A stretch of 64,000 nucleotides of DNA from positions 1,762,501-1,826,500 of the forward strand of contig NC_011894.1 in assembly GCF_000022085.1 (NCBI RefSeq), given 5' to 3'. The DNA comes from Methylobacterium nodulans ORS 2060 (GTDB lineage Bacteria; Pseudomonadota; Alphaproteobacteria; Rhizobiales; Beijerinckiaceae). The notes beneath the pieces are model-generated. The model was given only the letters and a program-made list of their open reading frames with translations, had not been told where the DNA came from and made no database searches. Position numbers and translations under genes: made by a program. Of the stretch, positions 26,096-35,657 are shown in pieces. Position 1 is the stretch's first letter. Each line of letters starts with the position of its first letter.

Positions 26096-26125
26096 GAGAT
26101 GATCGCGCGAGGGGAGGGGACGCGC

Positions 26126-27049
26126 TCAGCCCTTGGCCGCCGCCGCGACCTCGCTGGCGAAGTCCGGACCCTCTTCCTTCTCGATGCCCTCGCCGAGGGC
26201 GTAGCGCACGAAGCCCGCGAGCTTCACCGGGCCGCCGGCCTTGCCCTCGGCCTCCTTGAGCACCTGGGACACCGTCTTCGAGGTGTCGTGCACGAAGGGC
26301 TGCTCCAGGAGGGTGACCTCCTTGTAGTAGCTCTTCAGGCCGCTCTCGACGATCTTGGCAAGCACGTGGTCCGGCTTGCCGGCATTCTTCTCGCGCAGGA
26401 TGTTGCTCTCGCGCTCGATCGTGGCCTGGTCGATGCCCGTGGCGTCGAGGGCGAGCGGGTTCGTCGCCGCCACATGCATGGCGATCTGGCGGCCGAGCGT
26501 GCTCAGGAAGCCGACATCGCCGTCCGACTCAAGCGCCACGAGCACGCCGATCTTGCCGAGGCCCTCGCTCACCTGGCTGTGCACGTAGGTGGCGATCACG
26601 CCCTTCTCGACCGTGAGCTTCGCCGTGCGGCGCAGGGTCATGTTCTCGCCGATCGTGGCGATGAGTTCCTGCAGGCGGTCCTTCACGGTCGTCTGCGAGC
26701 CCGGGAAATGCGCGGCCTCCAGCGCCTCGACGCCGCCCTCGGCGTTGAGCGCGACCTTGGCGGCCTCGCGCACGAAGGCCTGGAAGCTGTCGTTGCGGGC
26801 GACGAAGTCGGTCTCGGAATTCACCTCGACCACCGCCGCGTGACGGCCGGCGGATTCGACGGCGACGAGGCCCTCGGCGGCGACGCGGCCGGCCTTCTTG
26901 GCGGCCTTGGCGAGGCCCTTCTTGCGCAGCCAGTCCACGGCGGCCTCGATGTCGCCCGCCGTCTCGTTCAGGGCGGACTTGCAGTCCATCATGCCCGCGC
27001 CGGTCTTCTCGCGCAGGTCCTTGACCATCGCAGCCGTGATGTTGGCCAT
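26126..27049 (-). CDS. tsf: Translation elongation factor Ts
   Basis: A 307-residue protein, the guanine-nucleotide exchange factor that regenerates EF-Tu-GTP. The N terminus carries [19 protein letters not shown], the UBA-like EF-Ts signature; ETDFVARND marks the core domain that inserts into EF-Tu. The length is the usual bacterial size. AAAGGA lies seven bases before the ATG. It follows rpsB on the same strand with a 121-base spacer containing a hairpin, the standard rpsB-tsf arrangement. Confidence 0.98.
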   Translation of the reverse strand: MANITAAMVKDLREKTGAGMMDCKSALNETAGDIEAAVDWLRKKGLAKAAKKAGRVAAEGLVAVESAGRHAAVVEVNSETDFVARNDSFQAFVREAAKVALNAEGGVEALEAAHFPGSQTTVKDRLQELIATIGENMTLRRTAKLTVEKGVIATYVHSQVSEGLGKIGVLVALESDGDVGFLSTLGRQIAMHVAATNPLALDATGIDQATIERESNILREKNAGKPDHVLAKIVESGLKSYYKEVTLLEQPFVHDTSKTVSQVLKEAEGKAGGPVKLAGFVRYALGEGIEKEEGPDFASEVAAAAKG

Positions 27050-27081
27050 GGGACGTCCTTTCCACTCAACCGGATAAAGGG

Positions 27082-27108
27082 AGCCCGGCGCTGCACCAGC
27101 GCCGGGCT
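27082..27108 (-). terminator. Hairpin in the rpsB-tsf spacer (attenuator-like)
   Basis: Perfect 12-bp arms AGCCCGGCGCTG/CAGCGCCGGGCT with a 3-base loop, 33 bases before tsf and 62 after rpsB. On the minus strand it is followed by CCCTTTATCC rather than a T-run, so partial termination or message processing between the two genes is more likely than a full stop. Confidence 0.65.
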
Positions 27109-27170
27109 GAACTTGTCGTTACGCTGTCGGGGGCGCCCCGGGGCGCCCGGCCTCACGCTGCGCCGGCGGC

Positions 27171-28220
27171 TTACGCCGCCGCGGCGGCCTCGACGAAGGC
27201 GCGCGCCTGGTTGATCCAGCCGTCGCGCTCGATGCGGCCGTTGAGCTTCAGCTCGGAATCGACCTTCGCCACGTCCTCCGGCGCCATCGCGGCAATCTGC
27301 CAGTAATGGTAGATGCCGGCGTCGTTCAGCTTCTGGACGAGCTGCGGGCCGACGCCCGTGAGCTTGGTCAGGTCGTCGGGCGCGCCGCGCGGGGCGGCGA
27401 GCAGCTCGAAGGGCTCGCCCACATAGGGCTCCGCGATGTCGAGATGGGCCACCTCGGGCTCGTTGAGGTTGGCGGGCAGTTCCTCGGCCAGCGGTTCCTC
27501 CGAGGCGCCGAGATCCATGCCGAGCGCACCCTGGCCGCGGGAGATGCCGTCGATCGCCGCCCGGGCGATGAGGTCGCAATAGAGCGCGATGGCGCGGCCC
27601 GCATCGTCGTTGGCCGGGACCACGTAGGTGATGCCGTCCGGGTCGGAATTGGTGTCGACGATGGCCGCCACCGGGATCCCGAGGCGCTTGGCCTCCTTGA
27701 TCGCCAGCTGCTCCTTGTTGGTGTCGATCACGAACAGCAGGTCGGGCACGCCGCCCATGTCCTTGATGCCGCCGAGCGCCTTTTCGAGCTTGTCCTTCTC
27801 GCGGGACAGCATCAGGCGCTCCTTCTTGGTGAGGCCCTGGCCGCCGCCGGCGAGGATCTCGTCGACCTTGCGCAGGCGCTGGATCGAGCCCGAGATGGTC
27901 TTCCAGTTGGTGAGCGTGCCGCCGAGCCAGCGGGAGTTCACGAAGTACTGGGCCGAGCGCCGGGCCGATTCCGCCACCACGTCCGCGGCCTGCCGCTTGG
28001 TGCCGACGAACAGCACGCGGCCGCCCTTGGCGACGGTGTCGCTCACCGCCTGCAGCGCCTGGTACAGCGCCGGCACGGTCTGGGCGAGGTCGATGATGTG
28101 GATGTTGTTGCGGGTGCCGAAGATGTAGGACTGCATCTTCGGGTTCCAGCGGTGCGCCTGGTGACCGAAATGCGCGCCGGCCTCGAGGAGCTGACGCATC
28201 GAGAAATCGGGAAGGGCCAT
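27171..28220 (-). CDS. rpsB: Small-subunit ribosomal protein S2, extended form
   Basis: A 349-residue S2, about 90-100 residues longer than the enterobacterial form. The core starts [20 protein letters not shown] and shows [27 protein letters not shown] and [12 protein letters not shown]. The extra C-terminal part contains a helix-hairpin-helix-like segment [19 protein letters not shown], also seen in many alphaproteobacterial S2 proteins. GGAGAG lies nine bases before the ATG. A small leader hairpin (GCCTCAT/ATGAGGC, 28290-28309) precedes it, possibly used in S2 autoregulation, though that is speculative. Confidence 0.98.
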   Translation of the reverse strand: MALPDFSMRQLLEAGAHFGHQAHRWNPKMQSYIFGTRNNIHIIDLAQTVPALYQALQAVSDTVAKGGRVLFVGTKRQAADVVAESARRSAQYFVNSRWLGGTLTNWKTISGSIQRLRKVDEILAGGGQGLTKKERLMLSREKDKLEKALGGIKDMGGVPDLLFVIDTNKEQLAIKEAKRLGIPVAAIVDTNSDPDGITYVVPANDDAGRAIALYCDLIARAAIDGISRGQGALGMDLGASEEPLAEELPANLNEPEVAHLDIAEPYVGEPFELLAAPRGAPDDLTKLTGVGPQLVQKLNDAGIYHYWQIAAMAPEDVAKVDSELKLNGRIERDGWINQARAFVEAAAAA

Positions 28221-28443
28221 GTCTTAAGTTCTCTCCGGTTCTATCCGCCGCGGAGGAAGCGACCGGCCGCGCGGCCAGCCACCGGAAACGCCTCATTCAG
28301 GCATGAGGCCGGCTCCGCGTGTGGGATGGCGGGCGCTTTATCGGATTGCACCCCGAAAGGCAAGGCGAACCCCCTTGATCCGCCGGGCGGGCCGCTTGAG
28401 CGTGGCAGCGCCTCCGAATCGGGGGCGGCCGGAGACCGACCGC

Positions 28444-29079
28444 ATGACCACGGACCGCGTGACGCTCTACCATTCGCCGAACACCCGCTCGTCGAGCGCG
28501 CTCCTGCTCCTGGAGGAGCTCGGCGCGCCCTACGATCTCCACGTGCTCGACATGAGGGCGGGCGAGAACCGGCAGCCCGCCTATCTGGCGGTGAACCCGA
28601 TGGGCAAGGTGCCGGCGATCCGCCACGGCGAGGCCCTGGTCACCGAGCAGCCCGCCATCTTCATCTATCTCGCCGACCTCTTCCCCGAGGCCGGCCTCGC
28701 CCCGCCGCTCGGCGACCCGCTGCGCGGCCCCTACCTGCGCTGGATGGTCTATTACGGCAGCTGCTTCGAGCCCGCGGTGGTGGACAAGGCGCGCGAGCTC
28801 GATGCCGGGCCGCAGGCCATGTCGCCCTATGGCAGCTTCGAGGCGGTGATGGGCGTCGTGAACGACCAGCTCCGCCGCGGGCCGTATCTGCTGGGCGAGC
28901 GCTTCAGCGCCGCCGACGTGCTGTGGGGCATGGCCCTCGCCTGGACCACCATGTTCAAGCTGGTGCCCGAGACGCCCGAGATCGCCGCCTATATCGCCCG
29001 CCACACGGAGCGTCCGGCGGTGGCGCGGGTGCGCGAGCGGGACGCGGCGCTCGCGGCCGGTCAGAGCGCGGCCGCCTGA
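28444..29079 (+). CDS. Glutathione S-transferase family protein
   Basis: A 211-residue cytosolic GST. The thioredoxin-like N-terminal domain has the likely catalytic Ser in HSPNTRSSSALLLLEELG, the cis-Pro motif NPMGKVPAI and the glutathione-binding TEQPAIFIYLAD. The C-terminal helical domain includes LGERFSAADVLWGMAL, the N-capping box. Divergent from rpsB. The substrate cannot be predicted; the best match in kind is the beta/theta-like bacterial GSTs. An upstream extension to 28303 is rejected for lack of family residues. Confidence 0.92.
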   Translation: MTTDRVTLYHSPNTRSSSALLLLEELGAPYDLHVLDMRAGENRQPAYLAVNPMGKVPAIRHGEALVTEQPAIFIYLADLFPEAGLAPPLGDPLRGPYLRWMVYYGSCFEPAVVDKARELDAGPQAMSPYGSFEAVMGVVNDQLRRGPYLLGERFSAADVLWGMALAWTTMFKLVPETPEIAAYIARHTERPAVARVRERDAALAAGQSAAA

Positions 29080-29102
29080 GCGGCCGACGGTCGGGATGCG
29101 GT

Positions 29103-29126
29103 CCCCTCTCCTGAACAGGAGAGGGG
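29103..29126. terminator. Bidirectional terminator hairpin between the GST and NarK-like genes
   Basis: Arms CCCCTCTCCTG and CAGGAGAGGGG with a minimal AA loop (or a 10-bp stem with a 4-base loop), 23 bases past the GST stop and 27 past the stop of the convergent transporter gene. Confidence 0.7.
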
Positions 29127-29153
29127 GGAATGCCTCCTGGGGCGTCGCCCCCG

Positions 29154-30419
29154 TCAGGCGCGCTGTGCTGCCGCCGGCAGGAGGTCGCCCTCCGCCTGCG
29201 CGGAGGCGGTCCCGGCGGCGAGCACCTTGCCGCGGGGGCCGACCCAGCGGCCGACCCACTGGCGCGACCACAGGGTCAGGCAGCCGAGGACCACGGCGGT
29301 GAAGACGGCGTAGCCCACGAAACCCGCCGCGAAGCCGCCGGTGAACTGCTTGGACAGGCCCATCGCGTTCGGCAGGATCGCCCCGCCGAGCGCCCCGATC
29401 TCCCCGATCATCGAGCCCGCCACCGCCGTGTTGCTCGGCCAGCGCAGCGGTACCAGCTGGAACAGCGCCCCGTTGCCTGCACCCAAAGCCGCGAAGCAGA
29501 CCATGAACAGGATCGTGGTCAGCAGCAGCGGCGGCGTGGCGGTCAGCAGCAGGAACGAGCCCACGGCCGCCAGCAGCACCACGGTGAGAACCAGGATTCC
29601 GCCGAGCCGGTCGGCGAAGTAGCCGCCCACCACCCGGATTCCTGAGCCCATCAGCGCCGCCAGCATGGTCAGCCGCCCCGCCTCGACCTTGGTCACGGCG
29701 AACTGCTCGTAGAAGAAGGTCGGCAGGAAGTTCGACAGGCCGATGAAGCCGCCGAAGGTGATCACGTAGATCAGGTTGAAGGCCCAGCCGTCCTTCTCGA
29801 ACAGGCAGGAGATGTGCTCCCGGAAGCTCTGGTGCTCGCGGTCCGGCGGCTCCTTGGCGAAGATGATCATGACCAGCAGCGGCAGGATCATGACGACGCC
29901 GGCAAAGCCGTAGACCGCCTGCCAGCCATAGGCCTGGGCGAGCGGCGGAGCGAACAGCACGGCGAGCACCGTGCCGGAATTGCCCGCGCCCGCGATGCCC
30001 ATGGCCAGCCCCTTGTGCTGCGCGGGAAACCAGCCGGAGCCGAGCGAGAGGGCGACGCCGAAGGAGGCGCCGGCGATGCCGAGCAGGACGCCCATGGCGA
30101 GCACGTCGCCATAGCTGCTGACGACGAAGAAGCCGTAGGCCATCGCCAGGATGATGAGGGCCATCTCGGTGATGGCGGCGTTCTTGCGGCCGATATACTG
30201 GGCGAGCACGCCCAGCGGAAACCGCATGATGGCGCCGGCGAGGATCGGCAGGGAGATCATGAACCCGGTCTGGGCCGGGGTGAGCCGATAGGTCTCGGTG
30301 ATGAACGGGCCCATGGCGCCGTTCAGCACCCAGATCGCGAAGCAGAAGTCGAAATACAGGAAGGCGGCAAACAGCGTCGGGGGATGCCCCGATTTCATCA
30401 CGGTCTTGAAACTGGCCAT
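29154..30419 (-). CDS. MFS transporter, nitrate/nitrite (NarK) type
   Basis: A 421-residue permease with 12 predicted membrane helices. It opens MASFKTVMKSGHPPTLFAAF. Features of the nitrate/nitrite porter family are visible: the Arg in GAIMRFPLGVLAQYIGRKN (helix 2 and the MFS loop), two Gly-rich stretches GIAGASFGVALSLGSGWF and GIAGAGNSGTVLA in helices 4-5, and GAGNGALFQLVPLRWP in the second half. It would import nitrate or export nitrite. No nitrate or nitrite reductase gene is adjacent, so the substrate remains an inference. Confidence 0.82.
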   Translation of the reverse strand: MASFKTVMKSGHPPTLFAAFLYFDFCFAIWVLNGAMGPFITETYRLTPAQTGFMISLPILAGAIMRFPLGVLAQYIGRKNAAITEMALIILAMAYGFFVVSSYGDVLAMGVLLGIAGASFGVALSLGSGWFPAQHKGLAMGIAGAGNSGTVLAVLFAPPLAQAYGWQAVYGFAGVVMILPLLVMIIFAKEPPDREHQSFREHISCLFEKDGWAFNLIYVITFGGFIGLSNFLPTFFYEQFAVTKVEAGRLTMLAALMGSGIRVVGGYFADRLGGILVLTVVLLAAVGSFLLLTATPPLLLTTILFMVCFAALGAGNGALFQLVPLRWPSNTAVAGSMIGEIGALGGAILPNAMGLSKQFTGGFAAGFVGYAVFTAVVLGCLTLWSRQWVGRWVGPRGKVLAAGTASAQAEGDLLPAAAQRA

Positions 30420-30700
30420 GGGTTGAGCCTCACGCAAGAAGCCCCCGCGGGGGGTGGTGTCGCGCTTCAGGAATGAGGGTGCGGGAGACCGGCCTTACGA
30501 TGCCGCCCCGTCACCCTGTCGATCGGACAACCCTGTCCAAGGCTCGGGCATCTTTGCCCCGGCCGTGACCGGCCAGCCTGTACGGCCTTCTGGCAGGAAA
30601 CATGCCAGTCCGTTCCCGCGAGCGCGCTGCCCCGCGCGGCGCTTGAGAGCGCACTGAGCGGGCAGGTCTCTGCTCAACAGTGAGGCAGATGCGCGGCTGC

Positions 30701-31339
30701 TCAGCCCGCGAGCAGCGCCACGCGCGCGAGCGCCGCGGCGAAGCCCGCGAGCGGCACCGTGATGGTCTCGGCCTCGCCGTTCGGCTTGGTGCCGGTGATC
30801 CGCAGGGCCACGGCGGTCTTCATGGCATCGGTGGCGATGGTCGGGAAGCTGATCGGCACCACGCACCCCGCCGCCACGCAGGTGCTGAAGGGCGCGCCCT
30901 TGCCGAGCGTCGCGTCGTCGAGCTTGAAGGTGACGCCGGGCTCGAGCGCGAGCCCGAGCGGCATCAGGATCACCCCCTCGCTGCGGCCGTTCTCGGGCGG
31001 GCGCAGTTCGATGCTGAAGCGGCGCCGGCCGGTCTGCGCCTCGCCCTGGGCCTGCGACAGCGCGCAGCGCCGGGCCGCGCTCTCGCGGGTGCAGTTGATC
31101 GTCCAGTCGCCATAGACTTCGCTCACCGCGCTCGCCCCCGGCGGCCAGCCGGACGGGGCCGCCGCGGGCGCGCTCGCCGGCGCCGGCTTGCGCGGGGCCG
31201 GCGCGGGCCGGCGGGCCGGCTTTGCGGGCGCGGGCGCGGGAGCCGGCTCCGGCGCCTCCCCCTCCTGGCCGAGCACGGGCGCCCCGGCGAGCGCAAGGGC
31301 GAGCGTCAGGGCAAGGCGGGTCGAACGGCGAGACGGCAT
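30701..31339 (-). CDS. Invasion-associated locus B (IalB) family protein
   Basis: A 212-residue exported protein with a signal peptide (STRLALTLALALAGAPVLG), a Pro/Ala/Lys-rich linker of about 50 residues, then the IalB domain: YGDWTINCTRESAARRCALSQ, LMPLGLALEPGVTFKLDD and STCVAAGCVVPISFP with conserved cysteines. Bartonella IalB is linked to erythrocyte invasion, but the family is widespread in free-living Rhizobiales and probably has a general envelope role. GAGGA lies five bases before the ATG. Confidence 0.87.
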   Translation of the reverse strand: MPSRRSTRLALTLALALAGAPVLGQEGEAPEPAPAPAPAKPARRPAPAPRKPAPASAPAAAPSGWPPGASAVSEVYGDWTINCTRESAARRCALSQAQGEAQTGRRRFSIELRPPENGRSEGVILMPLGLALEPGVTFKLDDATLGKGAPFSTCVAAGCVVPISFPTIATDAMKTAVALRITGTKPNGEAETITVPLAGFAAALARVALLAG

Positions 31340-31611
31340 GCGGATTCCTCGGGCGGCCCTGCGGCGGAGGGCCGTGACGGGCTCCCTCTAGTGCGGCCGG
31401 CGCCATAAGGGAAGCCTCGGACCGAGCCTGTATGTTACTGATATGACTTGGAGTTATTCTATGGACTCATTCAAGGCTCGAACCCCGTCCGGCCGCTGAC
31501 GTTCGAGTGCGGCCTTTCATCCGCCCCATCATCGTGAATCCGCAATCTTCACGGACGGCGCAGACGGATCCGGTGCGTCACACCTCCCGTCAGGGTTGAG
31601 CCGCATGAGGT

Positions 31612-32451
31612 ATGCGCGTGGTTCCGGTCCGCCTGGCGCGAAAACTGACGCTGCAGCTCGGGCGCGTGCAGGGTGCCCACCCGGTGGTCGAGGCGATCCG
31701 ACGCCGCAGCACGGGACTCGGGGTGCAGGAGGTCGTCGACTTCGACGGCGATCTGCGGATGGCGCTCGACCTGCGCGAGCAGACCGCCAGCGAGATCTTC
31801 TGGTTCGGCTATCACAGCCGGGCGGTCGTGCGCTGCCTCGACCGGCTGCTGCAGCCCGGACAGGTGCTGTTCGACATCGGCGCCCGCTTCGGCGAGATCA
31901 CCCTGGTGGCGGCCAAGCGCGTGGGCCGGTCCGGAGCCGTCTACGCCTTCGAGGCGCTGGAGACCACGCATCGCAAGCTCGCCGCCAACGTCGCGGCGAA
32001 CCGCCTGGAGCAGGTCCGGCGCATCCCCTGCGGCGTCGATGCGGTGCCCGGCACCCGGATGGTCGATGCGCGCGCGGGCCGCTACATCGGCGGCACCCTC
32101 GCGGAGGGGCGCGGCGGCGCCGGGCGCCTGACCGCCCAGGTGCAGCTCACCACGATCGACGCGGTGGTCGGCCATTACCGCCTGGAGCGCCTCGACGGCA
32201 TCCGCCTCGACCTGGAAGGGGCCGGGCTGCCGGCCCTGCGGGGTGCTGCGGCGGCGCTGCGACGCTTCGCACCCTGGCTGCTCATCGAGCTCTCCCGCGC
32301 GGAGCCGGGCATCGCCCCCGGGGAACTCGCGGAGGTCCTGTGCGGCTACCGCCTGCATCGCATCGGGCCGGATGGGGCGATCGTGCCCCTGGACCGGCGC
32401 GACTTCGGCGAGCGCGAGGTGCTCCTCGGCCTGCCGGCGAGGCGGGGCTGA
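31612..32451 (+). CDS. FkbM-family methyltransferase
   Basis: A 279-residue class I SAM methyltransferase. Motif I is at residues 86-96, QVLFDIGARFGEIT, a slightly altered form of the usual FDVGANxGxxT. Then come VYAFEALETTHRKLAANV (acidic cofactor residue Glu), the FkbM marker LTTIDAVV...LDGIRLDLEGA and the closing LLIELSR. FkbM enzymes O-methylate sugars or polyketides, so a surface glycan is a likely substrate. The long leader contains an AT-rich stretch near 31425-31490. No glycan genes adjoin it. Confidence 0.85.
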   Translation: MRVVPVRLARKLTLQLGRVQGAHPVVEAIRRRSTGLGVQEVVDFDGDLRMALDLREQTASEIFWFGYHSRAVVRCLDRLLQPGQVLFDIGARFGEITLVAAKRVGRSGAVYAFEALETTHRKLAANVAANRLEQVRRIPCGVDAVPGTRMVDARAGRYIGGTLAEGRGGAGRLTAQVQLTTIDAVVGHYRLERLDGIRLDLEGAGLPALRGAAAALRRFAPWLLIELSRAEPGIAPGELAEVLCGYRLHRIGPDGAIVPLDRRDFGEREVLLGLPARRG

Positions 32452-32567
32452 TCCGCCGCGCAACGGGCACGCAATCTTCGACGGAATACGGCGGCAACGC
32501 TTCCCCGGCATGGTTAACGCCAGACTTCGAGGGCGACCGGAACGCCCCTCAGCGTCGGAGATTCGTC

Positions 32568-33038
32568 ATGCGGTCGATCGTCATCGCCCTCTCGCTCGCC
32601 GCCCTCGCTTCCGCGGCGACGCTCGCCTTCGCCCGCACCGGCGCGGAGCGGATGCGGCCCGCCGGCACGCTCACCTGCACCACCAACCCGCATGTCGGCC
32701 TCGTCTTCGGCACCACCCGCGCGGCAACCTGCACGGTCGTCGGCGAGGCGGATGGAAGGCCGCAGGATTATGGCGCGCTCTTTCCCCGCGCCGGGCGCGA
32801 CAGGGACGTAACCCGCAGCGAGACGCTGGCGTGGCGCATCCACACAGCCGACGGCGCCCTGCGGCCCGGGGAGCTGGAAGGGCTGTTCTCCGGCGATCCC
32901 GCCGCCACCCTGCCGGCCTTCCGGGCCGAGCGCCGGGCGATCCGTCTGGAGCCGATCCGCCCCGCAGCCGATGCCGGCCTCAACTTCGCCGAGGGGACGC
33001 CGCGCCTCCTCCTCGGCGCCGTACGGGCCTCCTACTGA
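32568..33038 (+). CDS. DUF992-like secreted protein
   Basis: A 156-residue protein with a signal peptide (MRSIVIALSLAALASAATLAFA) and the segment GTLTCTTNPHVGLVFGTTRAATCTV, which resembles DUF992 domains (two Cys flanking a Gly-rich strand). Its middle is more diverged than usual, so family assignment is moderate. The open frame continues upstream through another gene region, but the signal peptide fixes the start. Its last seven bases overlap the end of the convergent zwf gene. Confidence 0.68.
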   Translation: MRSIVIALSLAALASAATLAFARTGAERMRPAGTLTCTTNPHVGLVFGTTRAATCTVVGEADGRPQDYGALFPRAGRDRDVTRSETLAWRIHTADGALRPGELEGLFSGDPAATLPAFRAERRAIRLEPIRPAADAGLNFAEGTPRLLLGAVRASY

Positions 33039-34525
33039 TCGATATCCTCGTGCCAGGTGCGGCCGTCGCGCTCGATCAGCGCGATGGCCGCCGTCGGTCC
33101 CCAGGTGCCGGCCGGGTAGGGGCGCGGCGGCTCGGGCCGGTCCGCCCAGGCCTGGAGAACGCCGTCCGCCCAAGCCCAGGCCGCCTCGACCTCGTCGCGG
33201 CGCATGAACAGCGTGGCGTTGCCCCGCACCACATCCATCAGCAGGCGCTCGTAGGCGTCAGGATAGCGCTGGTTGAAGGTCTGCTCGAAGCTGATGTCGA
33301 GGCCCGTCGCCCGCAGGCGCATGCCGCCCGGGCCCGGTTCCTTGGTCATGATCTCGAGCTTGATGCCCTCCTCGGGCTGGAGCCGGATCACCAGCCGGTT
33401 CGGCTCGCGGGCGAATGATTCGGGCGGGAAGATGCTGAAGGGCGAGGAGCGGAACTGCACCACGATCTCGGACATCTTCTGCGGCAGCCGCTTGCCCGTG
33501 CGCAGGTAGAACGGCACCCCGGCCCAGCGCGGCATCATCAGGTCGAGCTTCAGCGCCACGAAGGTCTCGGTGAGGCTGCGCGTCTCCCCGCCGAGATCCG
33601 CGAGGTAGCCGGGCACCGGCTTGCCGTCGATCGCGCCCGCCACGTATTGGCCGCGCACGGTCAGGGACGGGACGTCGTGGGCCGGGATGGGCTTCAGCGC
33701 CCGCAGCACCTTCAGCTTTTCGTCGCGCACCGCGTCCGGGTCGAGGGAGAGGGGGCTCTCCATGGCGAGCAGGCAGAGGAGCTGCAGCATGTGGTTCTGC
33801 AGCATGTCGCGCAGCGCGCCCGAGCCGTCGTAATAGCCGCCCCGTCCCTCGACCCCCACCGTCTCCGCCACCGTGATCTGCACGTGGTCGATCACGTCGG
33901 CGTTCCACAGCCGCTCGAAGATCGTGTTGGCGAAGCGTAGCGCCAGCAGGTTCTGGACCGTCTCCTTGCCGAGATAGTGGTCGATGCGGAAGATCTGGTT
34001 CTCGGGGAAGACCTGCCCGACCTGGTCGTTGATGGCCTTCGCGGAGGCGAGGTCGTGGCCGATCGGCTTCTCCAGCACCACCCGCGACTTCGGGCCGATG
34101 AGGCCATGCGCGCTGAGGTTGCGGCAGATCGGGCCGTAGAGGTTCGGCGAGGTGGCGAGATAATAGGAGCGCACCTGGTCGGGCCGCTCGTCGAGGAGGC
34201 GGGCGAGGTCCGGCCAGCCCTCGTCCCCGAGCCCGTCGACGGCGACATAGGTGATGTGGGCGAGGAAGCCCTCCATGGTCGCCGGGTCGAGGTCGGCTGC
34301 CGGCACGTGCCGCCTGAGCGCCGCCTGCGCCATCTCCCGGTACTCCGAATCGGGGTGGTGGCTGCGCGCCGCCGCGATGATGCGGCTCGTCTCCGGGATC
34401 TGCCGGTCGCGGAAGCGGTAGTAGAGCGCCGGCAGGAGCTTGCGCATGGTCAGGTCGCCGGTCGCGCCGAACACGACGCCGTCGAAGGACGCGACGGGAA
34501 TGATCTTGGGCATGCGGCCTGACAT
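33032..34525 (-). CDS. zwf: Glucose-6-phosphate 1-dehydrogenase
   Basis: A 497-residue enzyme oxidising glucose-6-phosphate with NAD(P)+, the entry to the pentose phosphate and Entner-Doudoroff routes. The nucleotide-binding motif is FGATGDLTMRKLLPALY; the active site is RIDHYLGKE (residues 180-188, with His183 as base and Lys187). RFANTIFERLWN and the beta-alpha domain follow. The start at 34525 (MSGRMPK) is preferred; the internal ATG at 34513 is nearly as good. No pgl or edd gene follows, unlike many bacteria. Its stop overlaps the convergent neighbour by seven bases. Confidence 0.96.
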   Translation of the reverse strand: MSGRMPKIIPVASFDGVVFGATGDLTMRKLLPALYYRFRDRQIPETSRIIAAARSHHPDSEYREMAQAALRRHVPAADLDPATMEGFLAHITYVAVDGLGDEGWPDLARLLDERPDQVRSYYLATSPNLYGPICRNLSAHGLIGPKSRVVLEKPIGHDLASAKAINDQVGQVFPENQIFRIDHYLGKETVQNLLALRFANTIFERLWNADVIDHVQITVAETVGVEGRGGYYDGSGALRDMLQNHMLQLLCLLAMESPLSLDPDAVRDEKLKVLRALKPIPAHDVPSLTVRGQYVAGAIDGKPVPGYLADLGGETRSLTETFVALKLDLMMPRWAGVPFYLRTGKRLPQKMSEIVVQFRSSPFSIFPPESFAREPNRLVIRLQPEEGIKLEIMTKEPGPGGMRLRATGLDISFEQTFNQRYPDAYERLLMDVVRGNATLFMRRDEVEAAWAWADGVLQAWADRPEPPRPYPAGTWGPTAAIALIERDGRTWHEDIDQ

Positions 34526-34566
34526 CTCCACGTTCCGATCGGGCGCCATGCAAGCGCACCGCCAAC

Positions 34567-34619
34567 GCAGGGGGCGCCGCCCCCTGCAACCCCCGCCGAA
34601 GGGCCTGAAGCCCCTTCGG
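34567..34619 (-). terminator. Two tandem hairpins between the SDR gene and zwf
   Basis: The first hairpin after the SDR stop has arms CCGAAGGG/CCCTTCGG (34596-34603/34612-34619). The second, GCAGGGGGC/GCCCCCTGC with a GCC loop, is at 34567-34587. Neither has a T-run on the minus strand. They sit between two genes on the same strand and could reduce readthrough into zwf. Confidence 0.5.
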
Positions 34620-34626
34620 AATCCCC

Positions 34627-35463
34627 TCAATCCTTCATGTAGGCCGCGAAGGCGTCCTTGTGGTCCGGGTGCCAGCGCGACAGGGCGGGACGGTTGCGGA
34701 TGATGTCCTCGACCGCCCAGCGCATGCGCTTCTCGTCCTGCGCCCGGGTCGTCTCGTTGTCGGGGCACAGGATGTAGAAGTCGCCTGCGGCGATTCCCTC
34801 GGCCATCTTCGCCACCGTCTGGTCGGGAGTCCAGGCGCCCGCCGGCTTCTCGGTCACGCCGCGGGCACGCGTCAGCCCCGTATAGACGAAGCCCGGGATC
34901 AGAAGATGGGCGGTGACGGGCACGCCGCGCTCCCGCAGCTCGTGGGCGAGCGCCTCGGTCACGACCTTCACGCCCGCCTTGCTGACATTGTAGGGCGTGT
35001 TGCCCGGCGGCGTGGTGATGCCCTGCTTGGAGCCCGTCACCACGATGGCGGCCGGCGCGCCGGCCTCGATCAGGCCCGGCACGAAGACCTGCAGCGTGTT
35101 GATGACGCCCCAGAGATTCGTGTCGAGGATGCGGTGCCAGGTGGCGTCGTCGGAGAAGAAGCGCCCGCCCGCCTCGATCCCCGCATTCGCCATCACGAAC
35201 GACACCGGGCCGAGGGCGGCGGCGGCCGCGCGCAGTGACTCCACGGCCTCCCGGCGCGCCACGTCCGTCGGCACCGCCCGCACCCCGGCGCCCGCGGCGG
35301 CCACCTCCCGGGCCGCGGCGTCGAGCGCCTCGCCCGGAAGGTCGGCCAGCACCACGCTCATGCGGCGGCCGGCGCAGTAGCGGGCGGCGGCAAGGCCGAT
35401 GCCGCTCGCGGATCCGGTGATGACGGCGACCCGGCCCGGCGCCAGGGCGGGATGATCGGTCAT
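34627..35463 (-). CDS. Short-chain dehydrogenase/reductase
   Basis: A 278-residue classical SDR. The cofactor motif is TGSASGIGLAAARY, with Asp in VVLADLPGE favouring NAD+; NAG is in VMANAGIEAGG. The catalytic residues are Ser in VTGSKQGIT and Tyr/Lys in YNVSKAG. The C-terminal part includes PGFVYTGLTRARG and WHPDHKDAF. AGGAGGTGA lies before the ATG. The substrate is unknown. It is divergent from the acyl-CoA-dehydrogenase-like gene, sharing a 194-base promoter region. Confidence 0.92.
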   Translation of the reverse strand: MTDHPALAPGRVAVITGSASGIGLAAARYCAGRRMSVVLADLPGEALDAAAREVAAAGAGVRAVPTDVARREAVESLRAAAAALGPVSFVMANAGIEAGGRFFSDDATWHRILDTNLWGVINTLQVFVPGLIEAGAPAAIVVTGSKQGITTPPGNTPYNVSKAGVKVVTEALAHELRERGVPVTAHLLIPGFVYTGLTRARGVTEKPAGAWTPDQTVAKMAEGIAAGDFYILCPDNETTRAQDEKRMRWAVEDIIRNRPALSRWHPDHKDAFAAYMKD

Positions 35464-35657
35464 GCGTTCACCTCCTGCCTGAGAATGTGGCTTCGCCCGC
35501 GAGGTAGGGCGGCCGGATCGGCCGGACAAAGGGCGGCTGCTCCGGCGCCCATGCCCGCCAGGGTGGCATGGTTCTTGGAGATACCGGGGGCGGCCGGTCC
35601 TTCGCGCGCTGCAGGCGCACCGGGCATCCGAACCCGAGGTCCGCCGGGGAGACGACC

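Noticed and set aside
31480..31505. GCTCGAACCCC near an AT-rich stretch, another possible tRNA 3' region
   Set aside because: The stem does not pair on either strand and no cloverleaf can be drawn.
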